In this document: in pieces, positions 55,256 to 63,800 of the stretch
Layout of the letters: every line of letters starts with the position of its first letter
Position numbering within the stretch: position 1 is the stretch's first letter
Assembly (NCBI RefSeq): GCF_007859315.1
Contig: NZ_VOHA01000003.1
Location: 434,001 to 498,000 of the forward strand
Source of the DNA: Reyranella sp. CPCC 100927
GTDB taxonomy: Bacteria; Pseudomonadota; Alphaproteobacteria; Reyranellales; Reyranellaceae
DNA: 64,000 bases
Reading direction: 5' to 3'
Position numbers and translations under genes: made by a program
The notes under the pieces: model-generated
What the model saw: the letters and a program-made list of their open reading frames with translations, nothing else
The model's database searches: none
Told to the model about the DNA's origin: nothing

Positions 55256-56893
55256 TCAGCCGAGGCAAGCAACCTCGACGTGAGGGCCCGGCCTCCGACC
55301 CTCGCGGGCACCGTGACAGAGATAGTGCTCCAACGGATTGAGGCCGGCCTGCAGGACGTCAGGGTACGTCTCAAGATACCAGTGGCAGTCGAATAGCGGG
55401 TGAGGGTTGCGCAATTCGCGGGCGCCGAACTCCACGAAGTGGACGAGGGGGTTGCAGCCATTACCCGCGACGTCGGGATTTGTGGCGAGATACCACGACG
55501 TGTCGAACAATGGATGCGGATCACAGCCGGCCTGTGCCCCGTCGTGCAGGTAGTGCAGTAGCGGATTGTCGTCGGATTCGATCATGCTCTGCTCTGCGTA
55601 CCATTCGCAGTCGAATAGGGGATGCGGCGAGCGCCGCTCCCTGGCCCCGAAACGCAGAAAGTGCACCAGAGGATTGACGCCGCTTGCCGCAACGTCGGGA
55701 TTGCACTGGAGGTACCACGACGTGTCGAACAACGGGTGCGAGTCATATCCTTGGGCGGCGCCCATAAGGACATAGTGACGAAACGGATCGGCGCTCGACC
55801 GAGCGACGTCAGGGTACTTCTTCAGATACCAATCCCGGTCAAACAATGGCGCGACAGGGCCATGGCGCAGGCGCCGGTACATTGAGTTGCACTGGCGCCG
55901 CGCGACGAGAAGGGTATTGCCTGCCTTGTAGGACCAAGACCCTTTCAGAAAGCTCACCTCAGCGTCCAGCACGCCCTGCCGGCTGGACGTTTCCTTGAGA
56001 TCGCGGGTCAGGATGGCGATGTTTACATCTCTTTGCCCAATGACGCTGCGCTGCTGCTCGATTTCCTTCGACCGCGCCTCGATCTCCGCCGATTGACGCT
56101 CGATCTCCTTCAGCTGCCGATTGATCTCATGTGATTGTTGATGACTTTGTTCTTGGGCCGCATGCAGTGATGCCTCGAGTTGCCCGATGCGCGAATCGCG
56201 ATCGGTAACCTCCGCAACCCTCCGAGCTTCCAGGTGCCCGATGCTTGCGGTGCAATCGGTGAGAAGGCGCATGTCTTCCGTAAACTCTTCCGCCTTGATC
56301 CGTTGATGGTTGATTCCATCGTATATGTTCCGGCAAGGAGTGCTGTCGTATACACGCCCTGGGGGCACCGGATGGGGGTGGTCGCCGTCCCGGCGGAACA
56401 CGGCCGCGAAGTCATTCCAGGTATCGCTTGCACGTTCTGCGATAAACGACTCGATTAACGTGGCTGGCCAGCGCTCACTCTTCGTGAGCGCCTCCAATGC
56501 CGTGCCCGCATCAGGATAGAATCGCCAGCAGTCGACCGGGAAGCCGTGAACCTTCCCGTTTGATGGCGCATTGATGTAGATGTAGCCGCCCGGCTTCGTG
56601 ATACGGCACAGATTGTTGAATGTCCGCCAGAACTGCGGGTCGTGTTCAAAGACCGAGCTTGCCATCGCGACGTCAGCGACGCCGTCCCTCAGTGGCATGT
56701 CTGCGCCCGGGGCCGTCACAAGATCAACACCGCGGCCGGGTTCGATATCGATGCCAATGTAGTGGGACCCTGGTGGCGCAACGGCTCGCAATGACCCGTT
56801 GACGTCCATCGATCCGATTTCGACGATCGTGCAGCGCTGCGGCGCATATACCTCGAAGAACAGTTTCCCGATTGCGAGGGCGGTATCATGCAT
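55256..56893 (-). CDS. Methyltransferase with coiled coil and five YPDV repeats
   Basis: 545-residue chimera. The N-terminal ~200 residues are a SAM-dependent methyltransferase (CTIVEIGSMDVNGSLRAVAP; YIGIDIEPGRGVDLV; VAMASSVFEHDPQFWRTFNNL; GGYIYINAPSNG). Residues ~215-330 are highly charged heptad-type helices rich in E, Q, R and S (EINRQLKEIERQSAEIEAR), a coiled coil. The last ~190 residues are five YPDV repeats. A methyltransferase carried on a coiled coil recalls WbdD, the capping and chain-length ruler of ABC-exported O-antigens, although no kinase domain is seen. ATG 56893 was chosen; GTG 56914 is in frame upstream. It is the only repeat protein on the minus strand. Confidence 0.87.
   Translation of the reverse strand: MHDTALAIGKLFFEVYAPQRCTIVEIGSMDVNGSLRAVAPPGSHYIGIDIEPGRGVDLVTAPGADMPLRDGVADVAMASSVFEHDPQFWRTFNNLCRITKPGGYIYINAPSNGKVHGFPVDCWRFYPDAGTALEALTKSERWPATLIESFIAERASDTWNDFAAVFRRDGDHPHPVPPGRVYDSTPCRNIYDGINHQRIKAEEFTEDMRLLTDCTASIGHLEARRVAEVTDRDSRIGQLEASLHAAQEQSHQQSHEINRQLKEIERQSAEIEARSKEIEQQRSVIGQRDVNIAILTRDLKETSSRQGVLDAEVSFLKGSWSYKAGNTLLVARRQCNSMYRRLRHGPVAPLFDRDWYLKKYPDVARSSADPFRHYVLMGAAQGYDSHPLFDTSWYLQCNPDVAASGVNPLVHFLRFGARERRSPHPLFDCEWYAEQSMIESDDNPLLHYLHDGAQAGCDPHPLFDTSWYLATNPDVAGNGCNPLVHFVEFGARELRNPHPLFDCHWYLETYPDVLQAGLNPLEHYLCHGAREGRRPGPHVEVACLG
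55280..55843 (-). repeat. Five tandem YPDV repeats at the C-terminus of the methyltransferase
   Basis: Units of 38, 38, 36, 38 and 38 residues. Examples: FDTSWYLQCNPDVAASGVNP with LVHFLRFGARERRSPHPL, and FDCHWYLETYPDVLQAGLNP with LEHYLCHGAREGRRPGPH. The third unit lacks two residues and its PDV motif. Confidence 0.88.
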
Positions 56894-56973
56894 CGTTCTG
56901 CTCGCCAGTTGCACGTCTCAAGGTGATGAAAAGCTAATGTGTTCGACGGCTTGCGACCAGTAGCACCGAAACG

Positions 56974-59055
56974 CTACTCGAGGGCCGTTCGAATCGACAT
57001 CAGCGACAGCGCGGTATGGAACGCGAAATCGCCCCGCGGGCAGGATCCCCAGCGGCGTCGGAAAAACGCCCACTCTCGCGTATACCGCTCATCATCGGGC
57101 GTCGAGCGACCACGGCTCGCCGATTCGTGGTGAACGAGCACGCTTTGCGGCGTGAAGATCGTCCGCCAGCGGCGCTCGGCGAGGCGCAAGCAGAGGTCGA
57201 TGTCGTTCAATTCGACGGGTAGGTTTTCGGCGTCGAAGCCGTCCACCGCATCGAACTTCCGCTTCTCGACGGCGAGGCACGCAGCGGTCACGGCCGCGAC
57301 TTCGTGTGGCACCAGGCGACGTTGCAAATAGCCGGGATCATCTGCTGGTGTGCCGCTGTCGATATGACCCGCTACGCCGCCCAGACCGATCACGACACCG
57401 CCATGCTGCAGGCGGCCCGAGGGATAGAGCAGATTGGCACCGACGGCGCCGATGTCAGAGTGCGATGCCCATGACCGCAATGGTTCGAGCCAGGCGCCGT
57501 CGCGCGCCGTGACATCGTTGTTGAGGAACACCAGGATTGTCCCGCGCGCCTCGCGTGCGGCCTCGTTGCACAAGAACGAGAAATTGAACGGGCCCGGGCG
57601 GTGGATCAAGCGATAGCGGTCGTCTGTTGTCAGCGCTTCGTAGAGGCGTTGCGTCTTGGCTTCGACGCTGCCGTTGTCGACGATGACCACCTCGTCGTCG
57701 GGGGTGAGCGCCATGTTCAAACTGCGCACACAGGCCGACAACAGGTCGGCTCGATCCTTAGAGGGAATAATGATCGTGGCGCGCGGCCGCTTGGTGCTGA
57801 GATCGTTGCTGCGCCTGTTGTCGCTGCGGCCTGCGCTTCGCTCAGTACGGTGAATAGTATCCCGCTTGGGATGAATTGCCCGAGTCAGAATCACGCGTCG
57901 AATGTGCTCGACATCATCGACACTGACATCAGCAAGCAGTTCACCCAGGCCGCTGTCATCATCGGTGAGCATTCCGAGCCGTGGCACATCGCGCTGGGCG
58001 AGCCATCGACGGCGGACGAACAGTGCAGAGCCCACGTAGCGAGCAGCAGCTTGGAAGGTTGGGCTCCAGTCGGGCTTCAGCCGTGGATCGATGTACCGGC
58101 CGCGGGCATCGATCGCTTCGTCATCGCCGTAGAAGACGGATGCTGCCGCATGCCGCATTGCGTGCTCGGCCAGAACGGCGAGGGCGTAAGCCGGCAGGCG
58201 ATCGCTGCCATCGATGACGCCGATGAGATCCTCGCCCGACAGATCGCTGCACAGCGCCGCGACATTGGCGTTCGCATCAAACAACCGCAGGCGTCCGGAT
58301 GATATCGCTGTGTCGAAGTCAGCCATGTGGCGCGCCGGCATGGGCAGGGTGGGGGCCACAGCCGCCACCGACCACTGTGGATACGGTTGCTGCGCCAGCT
58401 GATCGAGGAGGGCATGAAGATGAGCGATGTGCTGATCGTCGACGCTGACGACGATCCGGACGTGCGGGCCTTGCGACCAGTCCGTGCGTGGCGCATCGAG
58501 CCCAGCAGGATCGAAGTCGCGCCAACGCTCGGCACGCCAGGCATGGTAATTCTCGAAGGCAGTGCTGCCAAACGTGATGGTCAGCTGGCGATGGGCTTCT
58601 CGGCGCCGGCCGATGCACCGCAAGGCAATCGCTTCCAGCGTGCGGCCGGGGTGTCGCGACAATGCTTTGGTGACAAGCGTTGCTCGCGTGATCGGCCGGC
58701 AATCGTCCACTTCGAAGCCGAACGGACCGGCTGTGTTGACGGGCGAAATCAGGATCTCTTGTGTGTCGTGTGGCACGGGCCCGATCCACGTCGCGCGGCC
58801 GAACAGTGGCGCTGGCGCCAGCCGGTCATCGTGGCCACCGGGCGTGACGAACCGAATGATCGGCCGCGCTAACGGATCGAAGAAGCTCGCCCGATAGGCC
58901 AAACTGATCCACCGGCCCGCCGGCAGACAATCGGCAAACCGCAGCCTCAGCCAGGGCGTTGCGGTCTTCGCCACGTAGCGACCGTCCGCGCAGTACACGT
59001 TTTCTCCCGCTTCCAATTGGACGGTGTTCGACGCCTTTCTTGTCGTGCAGGTCAT
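56974..59055 (-). CDS. GT2-family glycosyltransferase, two-domain layout with degenerate first domain
   Basis: 693 residues. The second GT2 domain (~425-670) is intact: ATIIIPSKDRADLLSACVRSL, DDEVVIVDNGS, LVFLNNDVTARDGAWLEPL, VAAVTAACLAVEKRKFDAV and VHHESASRGRS. The first (~200-400) keeps the outline (VRIVVSVDDQHIAHLHALLDQL; LIGVIDGSDRLPAYALAVLAEHA; FYGDDEAIDARGRYIDPRLKPDWSP). The aspartate-rich loop is altered to IDGSD, so its activity is doubtful. The ~190-residue N-terminal part is unassigned beta-rich sequence. It is the first gene of a two-gene minus-strand unit with the methyltransferase-repeat gene (80 bases apart) and is divergent from GT4 copy 2. Confidence 0.9.
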   Translation of the reverse strand: MTCTTRKASNTVQLEAGENVYCADGRYVAKTATPWLRLRFADCLPAGRWISLAYRASFFDPLARPIIRFVTPGGHDDRLAPAPLFGRATWIGPVPHDTQEILISPVNTAGPFGFEVDDCRPITRATLVTKALSRHPGRTLEAIALRCIGRRREAHRQLTITFGSTAFENYHAWRAERWRDFDPAGLDAPRTDWSQGPHVRIVVSVDDQHIAHLHALLDQLAQQPYPQWSVAAVAPTLPMPARHMADFDTAISSGRLRLFDANANVAALCSDLSGEDLIGVIDGSDRLPAYALAVLAEHAMRHAAASVFYGDDEAIDARGRYIDPRLKPDWSPTFQAAARYVGSALFVRRRWLAQRDVPRLGMLTDDDSGLGELLADVSVDDVEHIRRVILTRAIHPKRDTIHRTERSAGRSDNRRSNDLSTKRPRATIIIPSKDRADLLSACVRSLNMALTPDDEVVIVDNGSVEAKTQRLYEALTTDDRYRLIHRPGPFNFSFLCNEAAREARGTILVFLNNDVTARDGAWLEPLRSWASHSDIGAVGANLLYPSGRLQHGGVVIGLGGVAGHIDSGTPADDPGYLQRRLVPHEVAAVTAACLAVEKRKFDAVDGFDAENLPVELNDIDLCLRLAERRWRTIFTPQSVLVHHESASRGRSTPDDERYTREWAFFRRRWGSCPRGDFAFHTALSLMSIRTALE

Positions 59056-59188
59056 CTCGGGTCAGGCAATTGTGGACGCGCGCCGGGCTCGGTGAGTGAT
59101 GTTGCGAGCACGATACATACATGCGCGCCGTCCGCCGCGCATCCCACCCCTTGCAATTCCGCTCCCGGCGCCGTAACCGCGAGCCGGC

Positions 59189-60574
59189 ATGACCGTGCCC
59201 AATCGCCCCACGAGCCCGCGTACAGGGCGCCTGCTCGACATATCGCGCCTGCTGACCCGGCTGCACCGGCGGACGCCGACGGGGATCGACCGGGCGGAGC
59301 TTGCCTATGTGCGGCACTACCTCGAGAACGGCGCCGGCGGGGATGTGCGTTTCGTGCTGACCACGCCGCTCAATACCGGGCTGCTGGCGCCGCGGCTGGG
59401 GGCGCATGTGGTGCGCAGCGCCATCGAACGCTGGTGCGCGCCGGCGGTCGACCCCACGGCGGAGCCGGCCTATCGCCGGCTGTGCGATATCCTGGCCGCA
59501 CCGCTGGGCGCCGACCAGGTACACCAGGCCATTCGCAGCCCGCGGGCCGCGCCCGACATCCAGGACAAGCGCACCGAAGCCCTGATCGCCACCGTCTATG
59601 CGCTGGGCGCGGCGGCCGGCATCGCCGACCCGCGCCAGTCGGCCCTGCGCCGATCCACCCTGCGCACTGTCGGTGGCGGGGCAGGGGGGTGGTACCTGCA
59701 GGCCTCGCATATGAACCTCGATCAGCCGCGGCGCCTGGCATGGCTGAAAGCGTCCGGCCTGCGCAGCGCCTTCCTGCTGCACGACCTGATCCCGATCAGC
59801 CACCCCGAGCACTTCCTGCCCGGCGAGGATGCCCACCACCATCGCCGTATGCAGACCCTGGCCCATGCCGCCGACCTCGTGATCTTCAATTCCCGGATGA
59901 CGGGCGATGCCTGGCACACCCATCTCGCGGCCACAGATTGGCCACAGCCCCGCAGCGCCGTGGTGCCGCTGGGCATCGAGGACGTCTTCCTGGCCGGCCG
60001 GGACGGCCCGTCGCCGGAGGCGGTGGCGGTGCCCTACTTCGTGGCCGTGGGGACCATCGAGGCGCGCAAGAACATCGCCTTCCTGCTGCAGGTGTGGCGG
60101 CAATGGACACAGGACGGCCATGCGCCGCCCGCACGGCTGGTGATCGTGGGCCGGCGCGGCTGGGAGAGCGAAAACGCCTTCGATCTGCTGGACCGCTGCA
60201 GCGCGATCGCTCCCTCGGTGGTCGAGGTCGCCGAACTGGGGGATGCGTCCCTGGCGGCCCTATTGCGCGGTGCGCGCGCCTTGCTGGCGCCGTCCCTGGT
60301 CGAAGGGTTCGGGCTGCCGGTGGTCGAGGCCCTGGCTCTGGGTGTGCCCGTCATCGCCTCGGATATCGGCGCGCACCGTGAAGTGGGGGCTGCTGCCGCA
60401 GATTATGTCGATCCTCTCGACGGGCCCGGTTGGATCGCCGCGCTGGATGATTACGCACATGACTCGCCGCGACGCGACGCCGCACGACAACGCGCCCGCG
60501 TGTACCGGGCGATGCCGTGGTCAGATCACATCCGCGCCGTGGAGGAACTCCTCACGGGCGAATATTGTCCATAA
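59189..60574 (+). CDS. GT4-family glycosyltransferase, copy 2
   Basis: 461-residue GT-B glycosyltransferase, a close paralogue of the protein at 21.3-22.7 kb. It shares LLDISRLLTRLHRRTPTGID, FLLHDLIPISHPEH, GTIEARKNIAFLLQVWRQW, LVIVGRRGWESENAFDLLDR, LLAPSLVEGFGLPVVEALALG and EVGAAAADYVDPLDGPGW. The GT4 E-x7-E loop (EGFGLPVVE) is intact. It is transcribed towards the polyketide synthase, separated by about 247 AT-rich bases, and diverges from the GT2 gene with 133 bases between. The two copies bracket the polysaccharide locus. Confidence 0.92.
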   Translation: MTVPNRPTSPRTGRLLDISRLLTRLHRRTPTGIDRAELAYVRHYLENGAGGDVRFVLTTPLNTGLLAPRLGAHVVRSAIERWCAPAVDPTAEPAYRRLCDILAAPLGADQVHQAIRSPRAAPDIQDKRTEALIATVYALGAAAGIADPRQSALRRSTLRTVGGGAGGWYLQASHMNLDQPRRLAWLKASGLRSAFLLHDLIPISHPEHFLPGEDAHHHRRMQTLAHAADLVIFNSRMTGDAWHTHLAATDWPQPRSAVVPLGIEDVFLAGRDGPSPEAVAVPYFVAVGTIEARKNIAFLLQVWRQWTQDGHAPPARLVIVGRRGWESENAFDLLDRCSAIAPSVVEVAELGDASLAALLRGARALLAPSLVEGFGLPVVEALALGVPVIASDIGAHREVGAAAADYVDPLDGPGWIAALDDYAHDSPRRDAARQRARVYRAMPWSDHIRAVEELLTGEYCP

Positions 60575-60821
60575 TGCTACAACCAGTATGCTGCCAAAAA
60601 AATATAAAAAAGCCTGTCAACAGCCTGAATTGTTTGTTCAGCGCTTCGCCAAAAGGCCCAAGGATTACACAAGATTACAAATGACTTGCACCACGAAAGT
60701 GGTCTATGACGAATCCGGCTTGCACATTTTTTGCACCCCGCAACTGCATTCTTAAAACTGCATCCATCGCGGGGGCGCCTGATAGCGGACTTCGAATGGC
60801 GCCGACAGATTTGGAGCGATC
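60575..60821. other. AT-rich upstream region of the polyketide synthase
   Basis: 247 bases, clearly more AT-rich than either neighbour, with no gene. It holds runs of A (around 60596-60610), a small GNRA-type hairpin (ACCAC-GAAA-GTGGT, 60690-60703), three copies of TTGCAC (60686, 60720, 60731) and the sigma-54-like element at 60719-60735. Confidence 0.55.
60719..60735 (+). promoter_or_regulatory. Sigma-54-like -24/-12 promoter before the polyketide synthase
   Basis: CTTGCAC-ATTTT-TTGCA aligns with the sigma-54 consensus YTGGCAC-N5-TTGCW with exact spacing. The single serious mismatch is T for the first G of the -24 GG pair. The predicted transcription start is near 60746, about 75 bases before the PKS start codon, leaving a normal leader. 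A chance direct repeat of TTGCAC 11 bases apart is the alternative reading. Confidence 0.38.
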
Positions 60822-63800
60822 GTGAGAAAAAAAACAGATCGCACGTCGAAGCAACGCCAGGTTGCTGTCATTGGTTACGCGCTACGGGTTCCCGGAGCGT
60901 CCGATCGTCAAGCCTTCTGGCGGCTGTTGTCGGAAGGGCGGTGTGCTGTCACGCGCGTACCGGCCGATCGCTTTCCGCTCGACACGTTCTACCATCCCAA
61001 GGCCAGCGCCGACATTCCGGGGCGCACCTACACTTTTGCCGCCGGCGTGCTTGACGACGTCTGGTCGTTCGACCCGGCGGTATTCGGCATCAGCCCGCGC
61101 GAGGCGGCGCAGATGGACCCGCAGCAGCGGCATCTGCTGCAGGTCGTCTACGAGGCGGTCGAGCATGCCGGGCTGCGGCCCTCACAGCTGGCCGGCAGCC
61201 GCACCGGCGTTTATGTCGGGGCGTCGTCATCCGACTACGCGACCCGCTTCATGTTCGACCCCAGCGCGGTCGACGTGCACATGATGACCGGCAACACGCT
61301 GAGCATCATCTCCAACCGCCTGTCCTACGTTTTCGACCTGCGCGGCCCCAGCTTCACGGTCGACACCGCGTGCTCCTCGTCGCTGGTCGCCATGCACGTG
61401 GCGCTCGATGCGATCCGCGATGGCAAGATCGACACGGCCATCGTGGGTGGCGTCAACTTGCTGCTGTCGCCGTTCTCGTTCGTCGGTTTCGCGCGCGCCT
61501 CGATGCTGTCGCCATCGGGCCTGTGCAAGGCATTCGATGCGTCGGGCGACGGCTACGTGCGGGCCGAAGGTGCATTGGCGCTGGTGCTGCGCGCGGCCGA
61601 TGCGGCCGAGCGCAACGGCGATCGCGTCCACGCCATGGTCGTTGGCTCGGGCATCAACCAGGATGGCCGCACGACGGGCCTGTCCCTGCCGTCGTCCGAC
61701 GCCCAGGCGGCGCTGCTCGACCAGGTCTACAGCGAGAGCAATATCGCCGCCGACGACATCGCCTTCATCGAGGCGCATGGCACCGGCACGCGGGTGGGCG
61801 ATCCGGCCGAAGCGGAAGCGCTGGGCACGATCCTCGGGCAGAAGCGATCGGCGCCCCTGCCGATCGGCTCGGTGAAGACCAATATCGGCCACCTCGAGCC
61901 AGGCTCCGGTCTGGCCGGCGTGATCAAGTCGATCATGGCGCTGAACGAAGGCGTGCTGCCGCCGTCGTTGCATTTCAACGAACCCAATCCGGATATCCGT
62001 TTCGCGGAGCTGAATCTTCAGGTCGCGGCCCAGCCTACACCGTTGGCGAAGGGCAAGGGACTGCGCCACGCCGGCATCAACTCCTTCGGCTTCGGCGGTG
62101 CCAACGCGCACGTCGTGCTGCGCGAGGCCGACCGCAAGGCGGCGGAGAAGGCCAAGGCGAACGGCGCGGCGCCGACGCCGTTGATCCTGTCGGCCTACGG
62201 CGCCGATGCGCTCAAGGCGCTGGCCGATCGTTACGCAACGCGCCTGCCCAAGGGCAACCGTGCCGAAGCCCATGCCGTCGCCAATGCGGCAGCGCATACG
62301 CGCGACCTGTTGCCCGAGCGCATGGTTGTTGCCGGCGGCGATCCGCGCGCCGCGTTGAGCGCGCACGTCAACGGCGAAGCCGTACCGGCCGTTTGGCGCG
62401 GCAAGGCATTGGGCAGCGACCTGGATGTCGGCTTCGTCTTTGCCGGCAACGGTACGCAATGGGCCGGCATGGGGCTGGCCGCCTACCAGAGCAATGCCGC
62501 CTTTCGCGATGCGCTGAGGGCCTTCGATGCACGGTTCAAGGACATGGCCGGCTGGTCGGCGGTCGAGGCCCTGCAGTCGTCGGAGCTTGCGGTCGACATC
62601 CGCCGCGCCAGCCGCGCGCAGCCGCTGATCCTGGCGCTGCAGGTCGCGACCGTCGAGGCGCTGGCGGCGCACGGATTGAAGCCGTCGGTGGCCATCGGAC
62701 ACAGCGTCGGCGAGATCGGTGCCGCCTGGTGCGCCGGCAGCCTCGATCTCGAGGGTGCCATCCGCGTCGTGCTGGCGCGCAGCCAGTTGCAGGAGATCAC
62801 GCGGTACCAGGGCGGCATGGCCGCCGTCCTGGTCTCGGCGACCGAGATGCAGGCGCTGCTGGAGCGCCAGACATTCGACGGACTGGAGACCGCCGCCATC
62901 AACAGCGCCCGCAGCGTGACGGTGGCTGGTCCGAATGCGGCGCTCGAGGCGTTCATCAAGTACGCCGAGCAGGAGCGCTGGGGCGTCAAGCGGTTGGACC
63001 TCGACTATCCGTTCCACTGTGCCCTGGTCGATCCGATTCGCGATCGCCTGCTGGAGGAACTGGCCACCATCAAGCCGTCGGCCACACGCATTCCGCTGAT
63101 CTCGACAGTGACCGGCGAGGAGATCGACGGTACAACCCTCAACGCCGACTACTGGTGGCGCAATGTACGGCGGCCGGTGGCGTTCGAAGCCGGCCTGCGC
63201 AGTGTCGGCCAGCGCGGCGTGCGCATCCTGGTCGAGGTCAGCGCGCGGCAGGTGTTGGGCGGCTATCTGAACGACTCGTTGCGCCGCCAGAGCATCGACG
63301 GCGCGGTGATCGATACGCTGGGCCGCGACGGCAAGGAACAGGCCGACGAGATCCAGGCCACGGTAGCGCGCACATTGGTGGTCGGTGGCCGTGTCGATCT
63401 TGATTGCTTCGTGGGCCCGCGCGTGCAACCGACGGCCGAACTGCCGAACTACGCCTGGCAGCGCCGCCAGATCGGATTCCCCGACACCGGCGAGGCCTTC
63501 CGCACCTATGCCGCGCTGCCGCATCCACTGCTGGGATCCAGCGTGCGCGCGCAGTCACATGAATGGTACACGGCGATCGATCCTGGGCTCTTCCCATGGC
63601 TCGACGATCACCGCGTCGAAGACGCGGCTGTGTTCCCGGCTGCCGGGTTCATCGAAATGGCGCTGGCCGCCGCGCGCGAGACGTTCGACCAGGAAGCGCT
63701 GGAGGTTCGTGACCTCGAGATCCTGCAGCCGCTGGTGTTCGATTCCGAGCGCTCCTTCGAGGTGATGACCCGCGTGTCACACGACACCGGCGTGCTGGAA

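Noticed and set aside
61227-63524. 765-codon minus-strand and 677-codon plus-strand (61370-63403) open frames inside the PKS
   Set aside because: Both are out-of-register shadows; the third frame carries ketosynthase, acyltransferase and dehydratase motifs without interruption.
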